A DNA stretch of 64,000 nt, from contig JAEUVF010000015.1 in assembly GCA_016787265.1 (NCBI GenBank), positions 62,001 through 126,000 of the forward strand, in the 5' to 3' direction. This document shows positions 1 to 7,793 of the stretch, piece by piece; position 1 is the first letter of the stretch; every line of letters begins with the position of its first letter. This DNA comes from Flavipsychrobacter sp. Lineage in GTDB: Bacteria > Bacteroidota > Bacteroidia > Chitinophagales > Chitinophagaceae. The notes beneath the pieces were generated by a model, which saw only the letters and a program-made list of their open reading frames with translations, did not search any database and had not been told where the DNA came from. Both the position numbers and the translations under genes were made by a program.

Positions 1-956
1 TAAACATGAAAGTTCTTGTCCAGTTTGAGCACAGACTTAAATACTTTCTGCTGCTTCTTAACCGCTGCCAGGTGGATATCAAATTCTTCATCAATCACAT
101 AGTTGCGATTAGCCTCAAAGTGTCGTTTATAATCCATAAAACTGTCCACCACCTCGGGGTGATGAATCACTTCATCTGCAAATTCCTGGAGATTGAACTG
201 CTCCTTTGACTTGAAATAATCCATGGATTTATTGAGCAGATCTATCTGATCGGATTTGCTTACATCAAACTTCTCGGCGTATTCCTTTTCGATAAAAAGT
301 TTGCAGAGTCCCAATGCCTGGTTGGTATGGTGGTAGCTGTCTGTATACGGCTGTACCTGGAGAAAATCACTGATCCAATATTGGGTATCGTTCTGTTTAT
401 TGGTAGTATCCACTACCAGCACCTTATATCCTTCCGCTTCATTTTCCCGGATAATCAAACAGCCTTTGTCCAGCTTATTGATATTGATACCGTCCTCGGC
501 CGCCAACTCCCAGCCACCTGCATGCGAAAACACTTTAAGAAAGGTTTCCTTGGTTTCAGATTTAAATAAACCCAATGCTTTCTTTTCCTCCCCTTCCACT
601 AACAACTTATCAAACAACACCACATACAATTCTCCTTCTTTTACTCTTGCATGCGTAGATTTTTGATAGAGCAGTTGCGCCAGAAAAGCAGCAACTTTCT
701 GAAAATTGCCGGGATCATCAAAGATCTTTTTGGCATATTGGTAAACCTCATTCAGCTCCAGCTCACTGATATGGGTAAAATGATAGACATCGTGTTCATT
801 AAAAGGAGCCAGGAAATAGCGGGTTAGCAATCCCCTTACAATTTCATCATTTAACGTAAGTGTATTGGGAGAAAGCTGTAAAGCTTCCCCACGGGTCGGA
901 TTCCCAACTTTATGAACAATAGCTTTTTCCAGTGTAACGGCATCAATTCCTGTCAT
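1..956 (-). CDS. Nucleoid-associated protein (NdpA/YejK-like family), C-terminus cut by window edge
   Basis: The reading frame is open from the ATG at 956-954 to the left edge of the window, giving 318 codons without a stop, so only the last part of the protein is missing. The N-terminus begins MTGIDAVTLEKAIVHKVGNP and the body contains the acidic and aromatic segments that I associate with the Bacteroidota version of the 37-kDa nucleoid-associated protein family (PF04245), which normally has about 340-350 residues. Such proteins bind the chromosome; the exact role is not known. The start overlaps the stop of the upstream gene by four bases (ATGA), so the two are probably translationally coupled. 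The family call is from memory of the fold signature and is fairly firm. Confidence 0.75.
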   Translation of the reverse strand, partial: MTGIDAVTLEKAIVHKVGNPTRGEALQLSPNTLTLNDEIVRGLLTRYFLAPFNEHDVYHFTHISELELNEVYQYAKKIFDDPGNFQKVAAFLAQLLYQKSTHARVKEGELYVVLFDKLLVEGEEKKALGLFKSETKETFLKVFSHAGGWELAAEDGININKLDKGCLIIRENEAEGYKVLVVDTTNKQNDTQYWISDFLQVQPYTDSYHHTNQALGLCKLFIEKEYAEKFDVSKSDQIDLLNKSMDYFKSKEQFNLQEFADEVIHHPEVVDSFMDYKRHFEANRNYVIDEEFDIHLAAVKKQQKVFKSVLKLDKNFHV

Positions 957-1504
957 GGCGCGAAGATAGCGCCTTTGGTATTTTTTTCCTGTAAGGTTCG
1001 CTGGGCAGTCAGTTCTTTGTAACGGGTTTTAAACCGCGACCATAAATCATAAGAAGAAAGCCGGCTGAATGCATCCGGCACCGGTCCCATAGTTACAAAT
1101 TGTCTTATCGATGGTCCCTGAAAAAAACCTACAGCGCCCCATTTGATTCGATCATCCTGTAGAGCAGGGTACTCAATTACATATTGTTCCGTACAAACTA
1201 CCTGGTCCCGGTCGAGATAATATACCTCCAGGTATTCAATGGTATCTACGAAATAATGAACTTCAAAAATAACCACCCTTCCTTCAGACACTGTGTAGTG
1301 CCAGGTTTCACGAATGGGTTGGTCGTCCGATAAAAACTTGTGAAGATGAAAGGTTTGCTGTGAGATCAGGGAAATGCTATCTGCCCGTTGCACCACTTCA
1401 TCAATACGGCTTCGCCAGTCGGATCGTTGGGCCAACAACTCATCGCACCAAAAGTTACCTGCAAAAAACAGCAGCAATCCTAACCGAATTAATCCACCTT
1501 TCAT
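953..1504 (-). CDS. Exported protein of unknown function
   Basis: A 183-residue protein that I do not recognise. Residues 1-26 form a signal peptide: basic MKGGLIR, a hydrophobic stretch LGLLLFFAGNFW and a plausible cleavage site after LLAQ. The mature part is mixed alpha/beta in composition with many aromatic residues and no transmembrane segment, which suggests a soluble periplasmic or surface protein. It ends with a 4-base overlap on the start of the nucleoid-associated protein gene, so it is likely the first gene of a two-gene operon. It has no catalytic motif that I can see. Confidence 0.7.
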   Translation of the reverse strand: MKGGLIRLGLLLFFAGNFWCDELLAQRSDWRSRIDEVVQRADSISLISQQTFHLHKFLSDDQPIRETWHYTVSEGRVVIFEVHYFVDTIEYLEVYYLDRDQVVCTEQYVIEYPALQDDRIKWGAVGFFQGPSIRQFVTMGPVPDAFSRLSSYDLWSRFKTRYKELTAQRTLQEKNTKGAIFAP

Positions 1505-1544
1505 AACACCCGATTTGCTTCCGGTAAGTTACGAAAATTATGAA

Positions 1545-2042
1545 CTAGTTTTTCTGGCTGCGCGACCAAACAATAAAGTCAGTTGCTGGTATTTCTGTAA
1601 CTCCCAACTGACGCAAAATGGTAACCAGTTGCCCCCTGTGGTAGGTGCCATGATTAAACAAATGCAGCAAAAGGTGTGTACAGGAACTTTCAAAGGGATG
1701 ACCTTTCAGATTGGTATACGAAAAACTTTTCCTCAAATCCTCCTCAGACATGGACGCCAGCCAGTCCTTCCACACATGCCCCTGCATTAATAAGGCTTCG
1801 GCTCCCTTTAGCGGGTGTTCATGGAAGTTTTTACTTGGTATAAACATTTCTGTTTTACCCTGGACTCTTTGCCACCAGAGCGATTCCGCATCCCACATAT
1901 GCAGAAGTGTTTTTAAGAGGGAAGGAAAGCTACTCGTTACAGGCTGATTCCAGCTTTCCTCACCAATGTTTTTAAGACAACCATAGAGTTGTTCATTGGC
2001 CCAAATATGATAAGTGGCATAATCCAGTAAAAGGGTCTTCAT
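1545..2042 (-). CDS. DinB family metal-binding protein
   Basis: A 165-residue four-helix-bundle protein of the DinB/YfiT superfamily. The three family metal ligands are in place: His48 (LLHMWDAE), His131 and His135 (HLFNHGTYHRGQ). The spacing and total length fit the family (150-170 residues). Members bind a divalent metal; some act as thiol-dependent transferases in detoxification, but the substrate here cannot be told. The gene stands alone, with an AT-rich gap of about 40 bases before the divergent PLP-enzyme gene, so it probably has its own promoter there. Confidence 0.85.
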   Translation of the reverse strand: MKTLLLDYATYHIWANEQLYGCLKNIGEESWNQPVTSSFPSLLKTLLHMWDAESLWWQRVQGKTEMFIPSKNFHEHPLKGAEALLMQGHVWKDWLASMSEEDLRKSFSYTNLKGHPFESSCTHLLLHLFNHGTYHRGQLVTILRQLGVTEIPATDFIVWSRSQKN

Positions 2043-2084
2043 GGTTTTCAGTTAATTTTACTAAAATTAAATCCAGATTCACAT

Positions 2085-3326
2085 ATGTCGAATAAAGATT
2101 TTAAGATGAAGGGCAGCAGCACGGTTGCCGTTCATGGAGGCAATGAGCCCGACCCTATGTATTCTCATATCACTCCCATATATGCGAGTTCCACATTCTA
2201 TTTTGATACGGCTGAGCAGGGCATGGAGCGATTTGCAGGGGAAGATAAAACGCAGATCTATACCAGGCTGGGCAATCCCGGGTTTAAAGTGGCTGAACAG
2301 AAAATTGCTGCCCTGGAAGCACATGGAATTACCGGGCAGGATGGAAAACCTCTTCAGCTGAAAGCCTTGTTGCATGCAAGCGGACAGGCAGCCATGTCTA
2401 CGTTGTTCTTATCTACCTGCAAGACAGGCGATAAAATTCTGACACATTATTCCCTGTATGGAGGCACCCAGGAACTGCTGACCAAAGTATTGGAAGAAAA
2501 TAATATCGAAATAATAGTGGCTGATTTACGGGATCCCGACCTGGCAGCAAAAGCTATGGAAACACCCGGCATCCGGCTGGTTCATATCGAAACCCCGGCC
2601 AATCCAACGCTTAGCTGTGTTGATATCAGCCTGATAAGTGAGATGGCAAAGCAAAAGGGCTACCTGGTTTCAGTTGATAACACATTTGCAAGTCCCTATC
2701 TGCAGCAACCTTTCAAATATCCCGGAGTCGATTTTGTGTTTCATTCCACCACCAAATACTTAAACGGTCATGGTTCTGCAATAGGAGGCATTTTACTGGG
2801 TAGAGACCTGGAATTCATGAAAACAAAAGTCTGGAAATGGCATGTATTACTGGGTGGCAATGCAAATCCGTTTGATTGTTACCTGTTGATCCAGGGAATG
2901 AAAACATTGGAATTACGCATGGACAGACATTGCAGCAATGCTATGGCGGTTGCTGAGTACCTGGAAAAACATCCGCAGGTGGAGAAAGTTATGTTTACGG
3001 GACTCCCATCGCATCCGGATCATGCCATCGCTAAAAAGCAAATGAAAAATTTCGGAGGAATGCTCAGTTTCGAAGTGAAAGGTGGAGTTGAAGCTGGTGT
3101 TCGTTTTATTAACAGATTACAGCTTTGCACCAGGGCCGTGTCATTAGGCACACTCGATACACTGGTATCACACCCTGCATCGATGTCGCATGTTGGTGTG
3201 CCGAAAGCTGAAAGAGAATCCTATGGTATTACAGATGGATTGATTCGCATGAGTGTAGGCATTGAAAACATCGAAGACATCCTGACGGATCTGGAGCAGG
3301 CATTGCAATTATCAAATAAACTATAA
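2085..3326 (+). CDS. Cys/Met-metabolism PLP-dependent enzyme (trans-sulfuration lyase or sulfhydrylase)
   Basis: A 413-residue fold-type I PLP enzyme. The cofactor lysine is Lys224 in VFHSTTKYLNGH, and the HYSLYGGTQEL, VHIETPANPT and VSVDNTFASPYLQQP motifs of the cystathionine gamma-synthase/gamma-lyase family are present. It could be a methionine gamma-lyase, cystathionine lyase or O-acetylhomoserine sulfhydrylase. The cysteine that marks classical methionine gamma-lyase (in a YGCT motif) is a glycine here (YGGT), so I do not assign methionine gamma-lyase. A polar insert around residues 80-92 precedes the cofactor-binding ASGQAAMST segment. The following acetyltransferase gene starts 2 bases after the stop, so the pair is an operon. 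Confidence 0.85.
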   Translation: MSNKDFKMKGSSTVAVHGGNEPDPMYSHITPIYASSTFYFDTAEQGMERFAGEDKTQIYTRLGNPGFKVAEQKIAALEAHGITGQDGKPLQLKALLHASGQAAMSTLFLSTCKTGDKILTHYSLYGGTQELLTKVLEENNIEIIVADLRDPDLAAKAMETPGIRLVHIETPANPTLSCVDISLISEMAKQKGYLVSVDNTFASPYLQQPFKYPGVDFVFHSTTKYLNGHGSAIGGILLGRDLEFMKTKVWKWHVLLGGNANPFDCYLLIQGMKTLELRMDRHCSNAMAVAEYLEKHPQVEKVMFTGLPSHPDHAIAKKQMKNFGGMLSFEVKGGVEAGVRFINRLQLCTRAVSLGTLDTLVSHPASMSHVGVPKAERESYGITDGLIRMSVGIENIEDILTDLEQALQLSNKL

Positions 3327-3328
3327 CG

Positions 3329-3775
3329 ATGATCACTATACGAAGAGCAATTGAATCTGATTGTCCGCGTTTACTCGAATTAGTTAAGGTGCTGGCCCTC
3401 TATGAAAAAGCGCCGGAGGAAGTTACGGTTACACTTGAACATTTTACAAAAAGTGGTTTTGGAGAACAGCCTGTGTGGTGGGCCTTTGTAGCCGAAGAAA
3501 ATGGAGTAGTTCAGGGATTTGCGCTGTATTATATCCGATACAGCACCTGGAAAGGTCAACGCATGTACCTGGAAGATATCCTGGTAACTGAAGCCATGCG
3601 GGGTAAAGGAATCGGTAAATTATTATTTGACCGGTTGATTGAAGAAGCGAAAGAAAAGGGAATGAATGGAATCGTATGGCAGGTGCTTGAATGGAATGAA
3701 CCTGCAATCAATTTCTATAAAAAATACAATGCCTCCTTCGACCCCGAATGGGTCAACTGTTCTATCTCAGTATAA
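3329..3775 (+). CDS. GNAT N-acetyltransferase, spermidine/thialysine acetyltransferase-like
   Basis: A 148-residue GNAT enzyme. The acetyl-CoA pyrophosphate loop is RGKGIG at residues 91-96, preceded by the beta-4 strand YLEDILVTEAM. The segments YYIRYSTWKGQRMYLEDI and QVLEWNEPAINFYKKYNA strongly resemble eukaryotic-type SSAT/thialysine acetyltransferases (small-amine or lysine-analogue acetylation). The substrate is inferred from that resemblance only. It follows the Cys/Met PLP enzyme by 2 bases, which would suit a sulfur-containing amine such as a thialysine. Downstream lies a stuttering pyrimidine-rich repeat. Confidence 0.85.
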   Translation: MITIRRAIESDCPRLLELVKVLALYEKAPEEVTVTLEHFTKSGFGEQPVWWAFVAEENGVVQGFALYYIRYSTWKGQRMYLEDILVTEAMRGKGIGKLLFDRLIEEAKEKGMNGIVWQVLEWNEPAINFYKKYNASFDPEWVNCSISV

Positions 3776-3837
3776 AAAAGCAAATCCGCCATAGCGAACA
3801 GCACCTGACCGGTGGTATTCACTATGGCGGAATTATT

Positions 3838-3958
3838 TCGTCTCCTTTGTCTCCTTTGTTTCCTTTGTCTCCCCTGCCTCCTTTGTCTCCCCTGCCTCCT
3901 TTGTCTCCCCTGTCTCCCCTTCCATGCCCTTCTCACGTCTCACGTCTGAGGTCTCACA
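3838..3958. repeat. Stuttering pyrimidine-rich repeat (CTCCTTTGT/CTCCCCTGC units)
   Basis: The + strand consists of irregular repeats of CTCCTTTGT and CTCCCCTGC, followed by CATGCCCTTCTCACGTCTCACGTCTGAGGTCTCAC. It lies between the convergent ends of the acetyltransferase and fabD genes. The CCATGCCCTTCTCAC segment recurs in the opposite orientation at about 6806-6823, and GTCTC-type units recur at several other sites in the window. The ORFs that cross it are low-complexity and are not genes. Confidence 0.75.
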
Positions 3959-4849
3959 TTAGCTTATTCCATCCACCTCAACAGTCTTATCAATCTTACC
4001 AATCAATCCCTGCAGCACTTTACCCGGTCCTACTTCCGTAAACCTGGAAGCACCATCCTGAATCATCGCCTGCACACTTTGTGTCCAGCGAACAGCTCCA
4101 GTCAGTTGCTGAATAAGATTGTGTTTGATTTCATCTTTATCGATAACAGCTCTTGCCACTACATTCTGGTAAACGGGACAAACAGGTGTTTGAAATTTCA
4201 TGGCTTCAATAGCATCTTTTAATTCCTGCCGGGCTGGCTCCATTAAGGGAGAATGGAAAGCACCACCAACAGGCAATACCAGCGCGCGTTTGGCACCAGC
4301 AGCCTTCATATGTTCACAGGCCAGTTCGATTCCTTTTACAGAACCGCTGATCACCAATTGACCCGGACAGTTATAATTGGCAGGTACAACAATTTCACCG
4401 AATGCTTCCTGCACATGGGCGCACACTTCTTCTACTTTTGCATCATCCAATCCGAGTACGGCGGCCATAGTAGAAGGTTGCAATTCGCAGGCCTTTTGCA
4501 TAGCCAGGGCGCGAATCGAAACAAGCTGAAGACCATCTTCAAAATTCAACACACCATTCGCTACCAATGCGGAAAACTCACCCAGTGAATGCCCGGCAAC
4601 CATATCCGGCTTGTTCTGTTCAATACCTTTATAGGCAATTACTGAGTGCAGGAATACAGCAGGCTGAGTAACCTTGGTTTGCCTGAGGTCTTCATCGGTA
4701 CCTGTAAAAAGAATGTCGGAAATACGAAAGCCAAGAAGTTCATTGGCTTGTTCAAATAATTTTTTAGCAAAGGCACTGTTTTCATAATGCTCTTTACCCA
4801 TTCCCGGAAACTGAGATCCCTGTCCGGGAAATACATAAGCATGCTTCAT
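3959..4849 (-). CDS. fabD: Malonyl CoA-acyl carrier protein transacylase
   Basis: A 296-residue FabD, close to the usual length (about 300). It moves the malonyl group from CoA to acyl carrier protein at the start of fatty acid synthesis in the cytosol. The N-terminal FPGQGSQFPGMG oxyanion loop, the nucleophile Ser88 in GHSLGEFSAL and the catalytic histidine in GGAFHSPLM (near residue 198) are all present, as is the GPGKVLQGL C-terminal motif. The stop lies at the edge of a stuttering repeat. The gene is separated from folE by 36 bases on the same strand. Confidence 0.95.
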   Translation of the reverse strand: MKHAYVFPGQGSQFPGMGKEHYENSAFAKKLFEQANELLGFRISDILFTGTDEDLRQTKVTQPAVFLHSVIAYKGIEQNKPDMVAGHSLGEFSALVANGVLNFEDGLQLVSIRALAMQKACELQPSTMAAVLGLDDAKVEEVCAHVQEAFGEIVVPANYNCPGQLVISGSVKGIELACEHMKAAGAKRALVLPVGGAFHSPLMEPARQELKDAIEAMKFQTPVCPVYQNVVARAVIDKDEIKHNLIQQLTGAVRWTQSVQAMIQDGASRFTEVGPGKVLQGLIGKIDKTVEVDGIS

Positions 4850-4885
4850 ATAGGCGGTTCTAGTTATACCGCAAAAATAATCAGA

Positions 4886-5482
4886 TCAGCTCAGTTTGGA
4901 AGAAATCAATTTTGTGAACTCACTCCTGGTTTCTGATTTTTCGAATTCTCCCCAGAATGCAGAGGTAGTGGTAACCGAATTCTGTTTTTGCACTCCGCGC
5001 ATCATCATACAGAGATGTTTAGCCTCGATTACAACTGCTACTCCGATAGGATTCAGGGATTCTTTGATCGCATTTAGAATTTGAGTTGTCAGTCTTTCCT
5101 GTACCTGCAGCCGACGGCTGTACACATCCACCACCCTTGCAATTTTGCTCAACCCGGTTATATAACCATTGGGGATATACGCGATATGGGCTTTCCCAAA
5201 GAATGGCAGCATATGGTGTTCGCACATACTGAAGAGTTCGATATCCTTTACAATGATCATCTCACTAACATCTTCATGAAACTTTGCGGATTCGAGAATG
5301 GCTTTAGCATCCATCTGGTATCCCTGCGTGAGATATTGCATCGCTTTAGCCACGCGTTCAGGTGTTTTCAGCAACCCCTCACGTTCGGGATCTTCACCCA
5401 AGAGAGCTAACGATTCCCGGTAATTTTCAATCAAACCAGAAGTTATTTTGTCTTCGTACTGTTCAACTTTTTGATATGCCAT
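4886..5482 (-). CDS. folE: GTP cyclohydrolase I
   Basis: A 198-residue GTP cyclohydrolase I, which opens GTP to 7,8-dihydroneopterin triphosphate for folate, queuosine or biopterin-type products. The zinc ligands are Cys87 and His90 (SMCEHHMLPF) and Cys158 (EAKHLCMMMRG). The GTP-binding motifs TPERVAKAM and RLQVQERLT are present. It lies 74 bases downstream of the PTPS-family gene on the same strand, and the product of FolE is the substrate of that enzyme, so the two form a short pterin operon. A short stuttering repeat sits between them (about 5518-5565). Confidence 0.95.
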   Translation of the reverse strand: MAYQKVEQYEDKITSGLIENYRESLALLGEDPEREGLLKTPERVAKAMQYLTQGYQMDAKAILESAKFHEDVSEMIIVKDIELFSMCEHHMLPFFGKAHIAYIPNGYITGLSKIARVVDVYSRRLQVQERLTTQILNAIKESLNPIGVAVVIEAKHLCMMMRGVQKQNSVTTTSAFWGEFEKSETRSEFTKLISSKLS

Positions 5483-5556
5483 TACTTAGTTTTTTAGAAT
5501 TTAATTTGAATGCCCGCCGTCTCCTTTTTCCCTTCTCCCGTCTCCCTTTTCAAGTC

Positions 5557-5979
5557 TCACTTTCCGGGGTAATCCACAAAATTTCTTTCCGTTTCATACA
5601 GCCGGATTCCCAATTCATGTTTTGGATTTATATGGGGACGTAACAAATCGTAGATAACGATCGCAATGTTTTCAGCTGTTGGATTTTTATCCTTGAAATA
5701 AGGTGTGTCCAGGTTCAGGTTGCGATGATCAAACAACTGAAGTACTTCGCGATGAATGATATCCGACAACTGTTTCATATCCATTACAAACCCAGTCGCA
5801 GGATCTGGCTCTCCCATTACTTTTACTACCAATTCATAATTATGGCCATGAAAATGCGGATAACTGCATTTGCCAAATACCGAGAAATTCTGTGCATCAT
5901 CCCAATCTGCCCGATACAATCTGTGTGCTGCATTAAAATGTTCCTTCCTGTATACGGCCACTTTTTTTGACATCTCCAA
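5557..5979 (-). CDS. 6-pyruvoyl/6-carboxytetrahydropterin synthase family (QueD/PTPS)
   Basis: A 140-residue PTPS-fold enzyme (or 138 from the second Met). Zinc ligands are His19 (FNAAHRL), His44 and His46 (HFHGHNY). The catalytic cysteine is Cys38, with five residues between it and the HGH (C-x5-HGH). As I recall, this is the spacing of 6-pyruvoyltetrahydropterin synthase (PTPS-II), whereas classical QueD has C-x3-HGH. Automated annotation would call it QueD. The gene feeds directly from the adjacent folE. The product could be pyruvoyl-tetrahydropterin or the queuosine precursor; the sequence favours the former only by this one motif. Confidence 0.85.
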   Translation of the reverse strand: MEMSKKVAVYRKEHFNAAHRLYRADWDDAQNFSVFGKCSYPHFHGHNYELVVKVMGEPDPATGFVMDMKQLSDIIHREVLQLFDHRNLNLDTPYFKDKNPTAENIAIVIYDLLRPHINPKHELGIRLYETERNFVDYPGK

Positions 5980-6127
5980 CCTGTTTAATTATTGTTGCTG
6001 GAAAGTTTAACAGAACAGAGTTCAATTTGTTCAGAAATTGATAAAAAGCTGCTCTGATTGCCTTACAAAGCTAGTCAATCGGCAGGATTTATCAGGAATC
6101 CCGACATTTGCGGCAAACTATTCAGGA

Positions 6128-6784
6128 ATGCATTGTTTACTGGTAGCGGCTACCGCCGCAGAAATTACTCCTTTTACAGAACACCTGGCCCATACCGATA
6201 AACTTACCCATATTGATTTTGATGTAGATATCCTGATTACGGGGGTGGGTTCCGTTGCAACTACCTATGCCCTGACACGTTACCTGCAACACAAACGTCC
6301 GGAACTGATAATTCAGGCGGGCGTAGCAGGCAGTTTTGATCCATCGGTTCCTGCCGGAACGGTATATGCGGTTCAAAAAGAAATCATGGCCGACATGGGA
6401 GCAGCTGAAAAGCAGGGATTTACCAATATTTTTGAGTTGGGACTCGCCAAGCCGAATGAAGCCCCCTTTAAAAGATCCTGGTTGACGAATCCTAACACCA
6501 CGTTGCTGAAAAGAAGCCGGCTCAAAAAAGTGAATGCCATCACGGTGAATGAAATCACCACTTCCAAAAAAAGAATGCAGTTATACCAGGATGCCTATCA
6601 GCCGGCACTTGAATCCATGGAAGGGGCCGCGTTTCATTATGTATGCCTGCAGGAAAATATTTCATTCATGCAGTTGAGAAGCATTTCCAACGCAGTTGGT
6701 GTAAGGAATAAAAAACAATGGGATCTGCCGCTGGCTATTGAAAATCTGAACAAGGTGCTGGTAAGGTTGTTGGAAGCACTGTAG
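6128..6784 (+). CDS. mqnB: Futalosine hydrolase
   Basis: A 218-residue nucleosidase from the ATG at 6128. It cleaves futalosine to dehypoxanthine futalosine in the menaquinone pathway that does not use MenFDHC. The start MHCLLVAATAAEITPF matches the usual N-terminus of MqnB; an upstream in-frame ATG at 6038 would add 30 residues without family support. Conserved nucleosidase features are TGVGSVATTYAL, IQAGVAGSFD and the catalytic-acid region ESMEGAAFHY. mqnD follows about 200 bases downstream on the same strand, with a stuttering repeat between them. Confidence 0.9.
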   Translation: MHCLLVAATAAEITPFTEHLAHTDKLTHIDFDVDILITGVGSVATTYALTRYLQHKRPELIIQAGVAGSFDPSVPAGTVYAVQKEIMADMGAAEKQGFTNIFELGLAKPNEAPFKRSWLTNPNTTLLKRSRLKKVNAITVNEITTSKKRMQLYQDAYQPALESMEGAAFHYVCLQENISFMQLRSISNAVGVRNKKQWDLPLAIENLNKVLVRLLEAL

Positions 6785-6985
6785 ACGTGAGACGTCAGAT
6801 GTGAGAAGGGCATGGAAAAGGAAACAAAGGAAACGGGAGGCGAAGGAAAATGGAAGAAAGGAAGATGGAGGAATGGAAGATGGAGCAAGGGACGCAAGGG
6901 AGGCAGAGGAGAATGGAAGAAAGGAAGATGGAGGAATGGAAGAAGAGACAAAGGAGACGAAACCTGAAAAAAATGAACCTGAAAA
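6784..6985. repeat. Stuttering purine-rich repeat upstream of mqnD
   Basis: This spacer between mqnB and mqnD is almost pure purine on the + strand, built from GGAAGATGGAGGAATGGAAGA-like units. A 32-base segment starting AATGGAAGAAAGGAAG occurs twice, at 6849-6880 and 6912-6943, exactly 63 bases apart. The left end carries GACGTGAGACGTCAGATGTGAGAAGGGCATGG, whose complement matches the repeat at 3919-3958. By chance the frame of mqnD stays open through all of it. Confidence 0.8.
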
Positions 6986-6986
6986 G

Positions 6987-7793
6987 ATGAGCAAACCGAT
7001 AACAATAGCTTTTTCACCCTGCCCGAATGATACCTTCATTTTTGATGCATTGGTAAATGGCAGGATTGATACCGGTGACCAGGAATTTGAGGTGGTACTG
7101 GAAGATGTACAAACCCTGAATGAATGGGCGCTGGAAGGAAAATATCCGATCAGCAAAATCAGCTATGGCGTATGGCCACAGGTGCAGCACCAATACAGGT
7201 TATTAGATGCCGGCGGTGCGCTTGGGTTTGGCGTTGGTCCACTGCTGATCGCAAGAGAGCCCATCGCACTTGAAGACATTCACCAGAAGCGCATAGCCCT
7301 GCCTGGTAGAAACACTACCGCTCACCTGCTTTTCTCGCTGGCTTTTCCGGATGCGCAAAACAAAGACTTTGGCATCTTTCATGAAATTGAAGAAGCCGTC
7401 TTATCCGGAAAGGCCGATGCAGGTGTTATCATTCATGAAAACCGTTTTACCTATGAAACAAAAGGCCTGGTGAAACTGCTCGACCTGGGGGCTTATTGGG
7501 AATCCAAACTGCAATGCCCGGTTCCCCTGGGTGGCATCATCATTCGAAAAGACCTTCCTGCAACAATGGATGAGAAATTGAACCAATGGATTCGTGCCAG
7601 TATACAGGCCAGCTGGACTACCTACCCTGAACTGTCTGACTTTGTGAAAAACCATGCACAGGAAATGAGTGAAGAAGTGATGCGCAAACACATCAACCTC
7701 TATGTGAACGACTATTCTCTTTCACTTGGTGAAACAGGTAAAAAAGCAGTTTCCGTACTGGAAGCTACCTATGAACGGATTGCTGCCGCATAA
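6987..7793 (+). CDS. mqnD: 1,4-dihydroxy-6-naphthoate synthase
   Basis: A 268-residue periplasmic-binding-protein-like enzyme that forms 1,4-dihydroxy-6-naphthoate in the futalosine pathway to menaquinone. I place the start at the ATG at 6987 because MSKPITIAFSPCPNDTFIFD is the usual N-terminus. The open frame goes on upstream to 6801, adding 62 residues made only of Arg, Lys, Glu and Gly from a low-complexity repeat. Family motifs include SPCPNDT, PGRNTTAHLLF and GVIIHENRFTYE. The 3' end overlaps the convergent photolyase gene by 25 bases. Other mqn genes are not in this window. Confidence 0.92.
   Translation: MSKPITIAFSPCPNDTFIFDALVNGRIDTGDQEFEVVLEDVQTLNEWALEGKYPISKISYGVWPQVQHQYRLLDAGGALGFGVGPLLIAREPIALEDIHQKRIALPGRNTTAHLLFSLAFPDAQNKDFGIFHEIEEAVLSGKADAGVIIHENRFTYETKGLVKLLDLGAYWESKLQCPVPLGGIIIRKDLPATMDEKLNQWIRASIQASWTTYPELSDFVKNHAQEMSEEVMRKHINLYVNDYSLSLGETGKKAVSVLEATYERIAAA

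Noticed and set aside
3838..3958. Possible CRISPR array
   Set aside because: Units are 9-15 bases, irregular and pyrimidine-biased, with no spacers of constant length and no cas genes nearby.
3748..4041. ORF of 97 residues across the repeat after the acetyltransferase gene
   Set aside because: It is mostly a Ser-Pro-Leu repeat from the stuttering DNA and overlaps fabD antisense.
6637..7156. Two minus-strand ORFs opposite the repeat and mqnD
   Set aside because: They are Ser/Pro/Leu-rich translations of the purine repeat and of the mqnD antisense strand, without start-site or family support.
7769..7793. Overlap of mqnD and photolyase as a sign of error
   Set aside because: Both C-termini match their families, and short convergent overlaps occur elsewhere here (sensor kinase/DUF423, YdcF/YigZ), so it is a normal compact arrangement.
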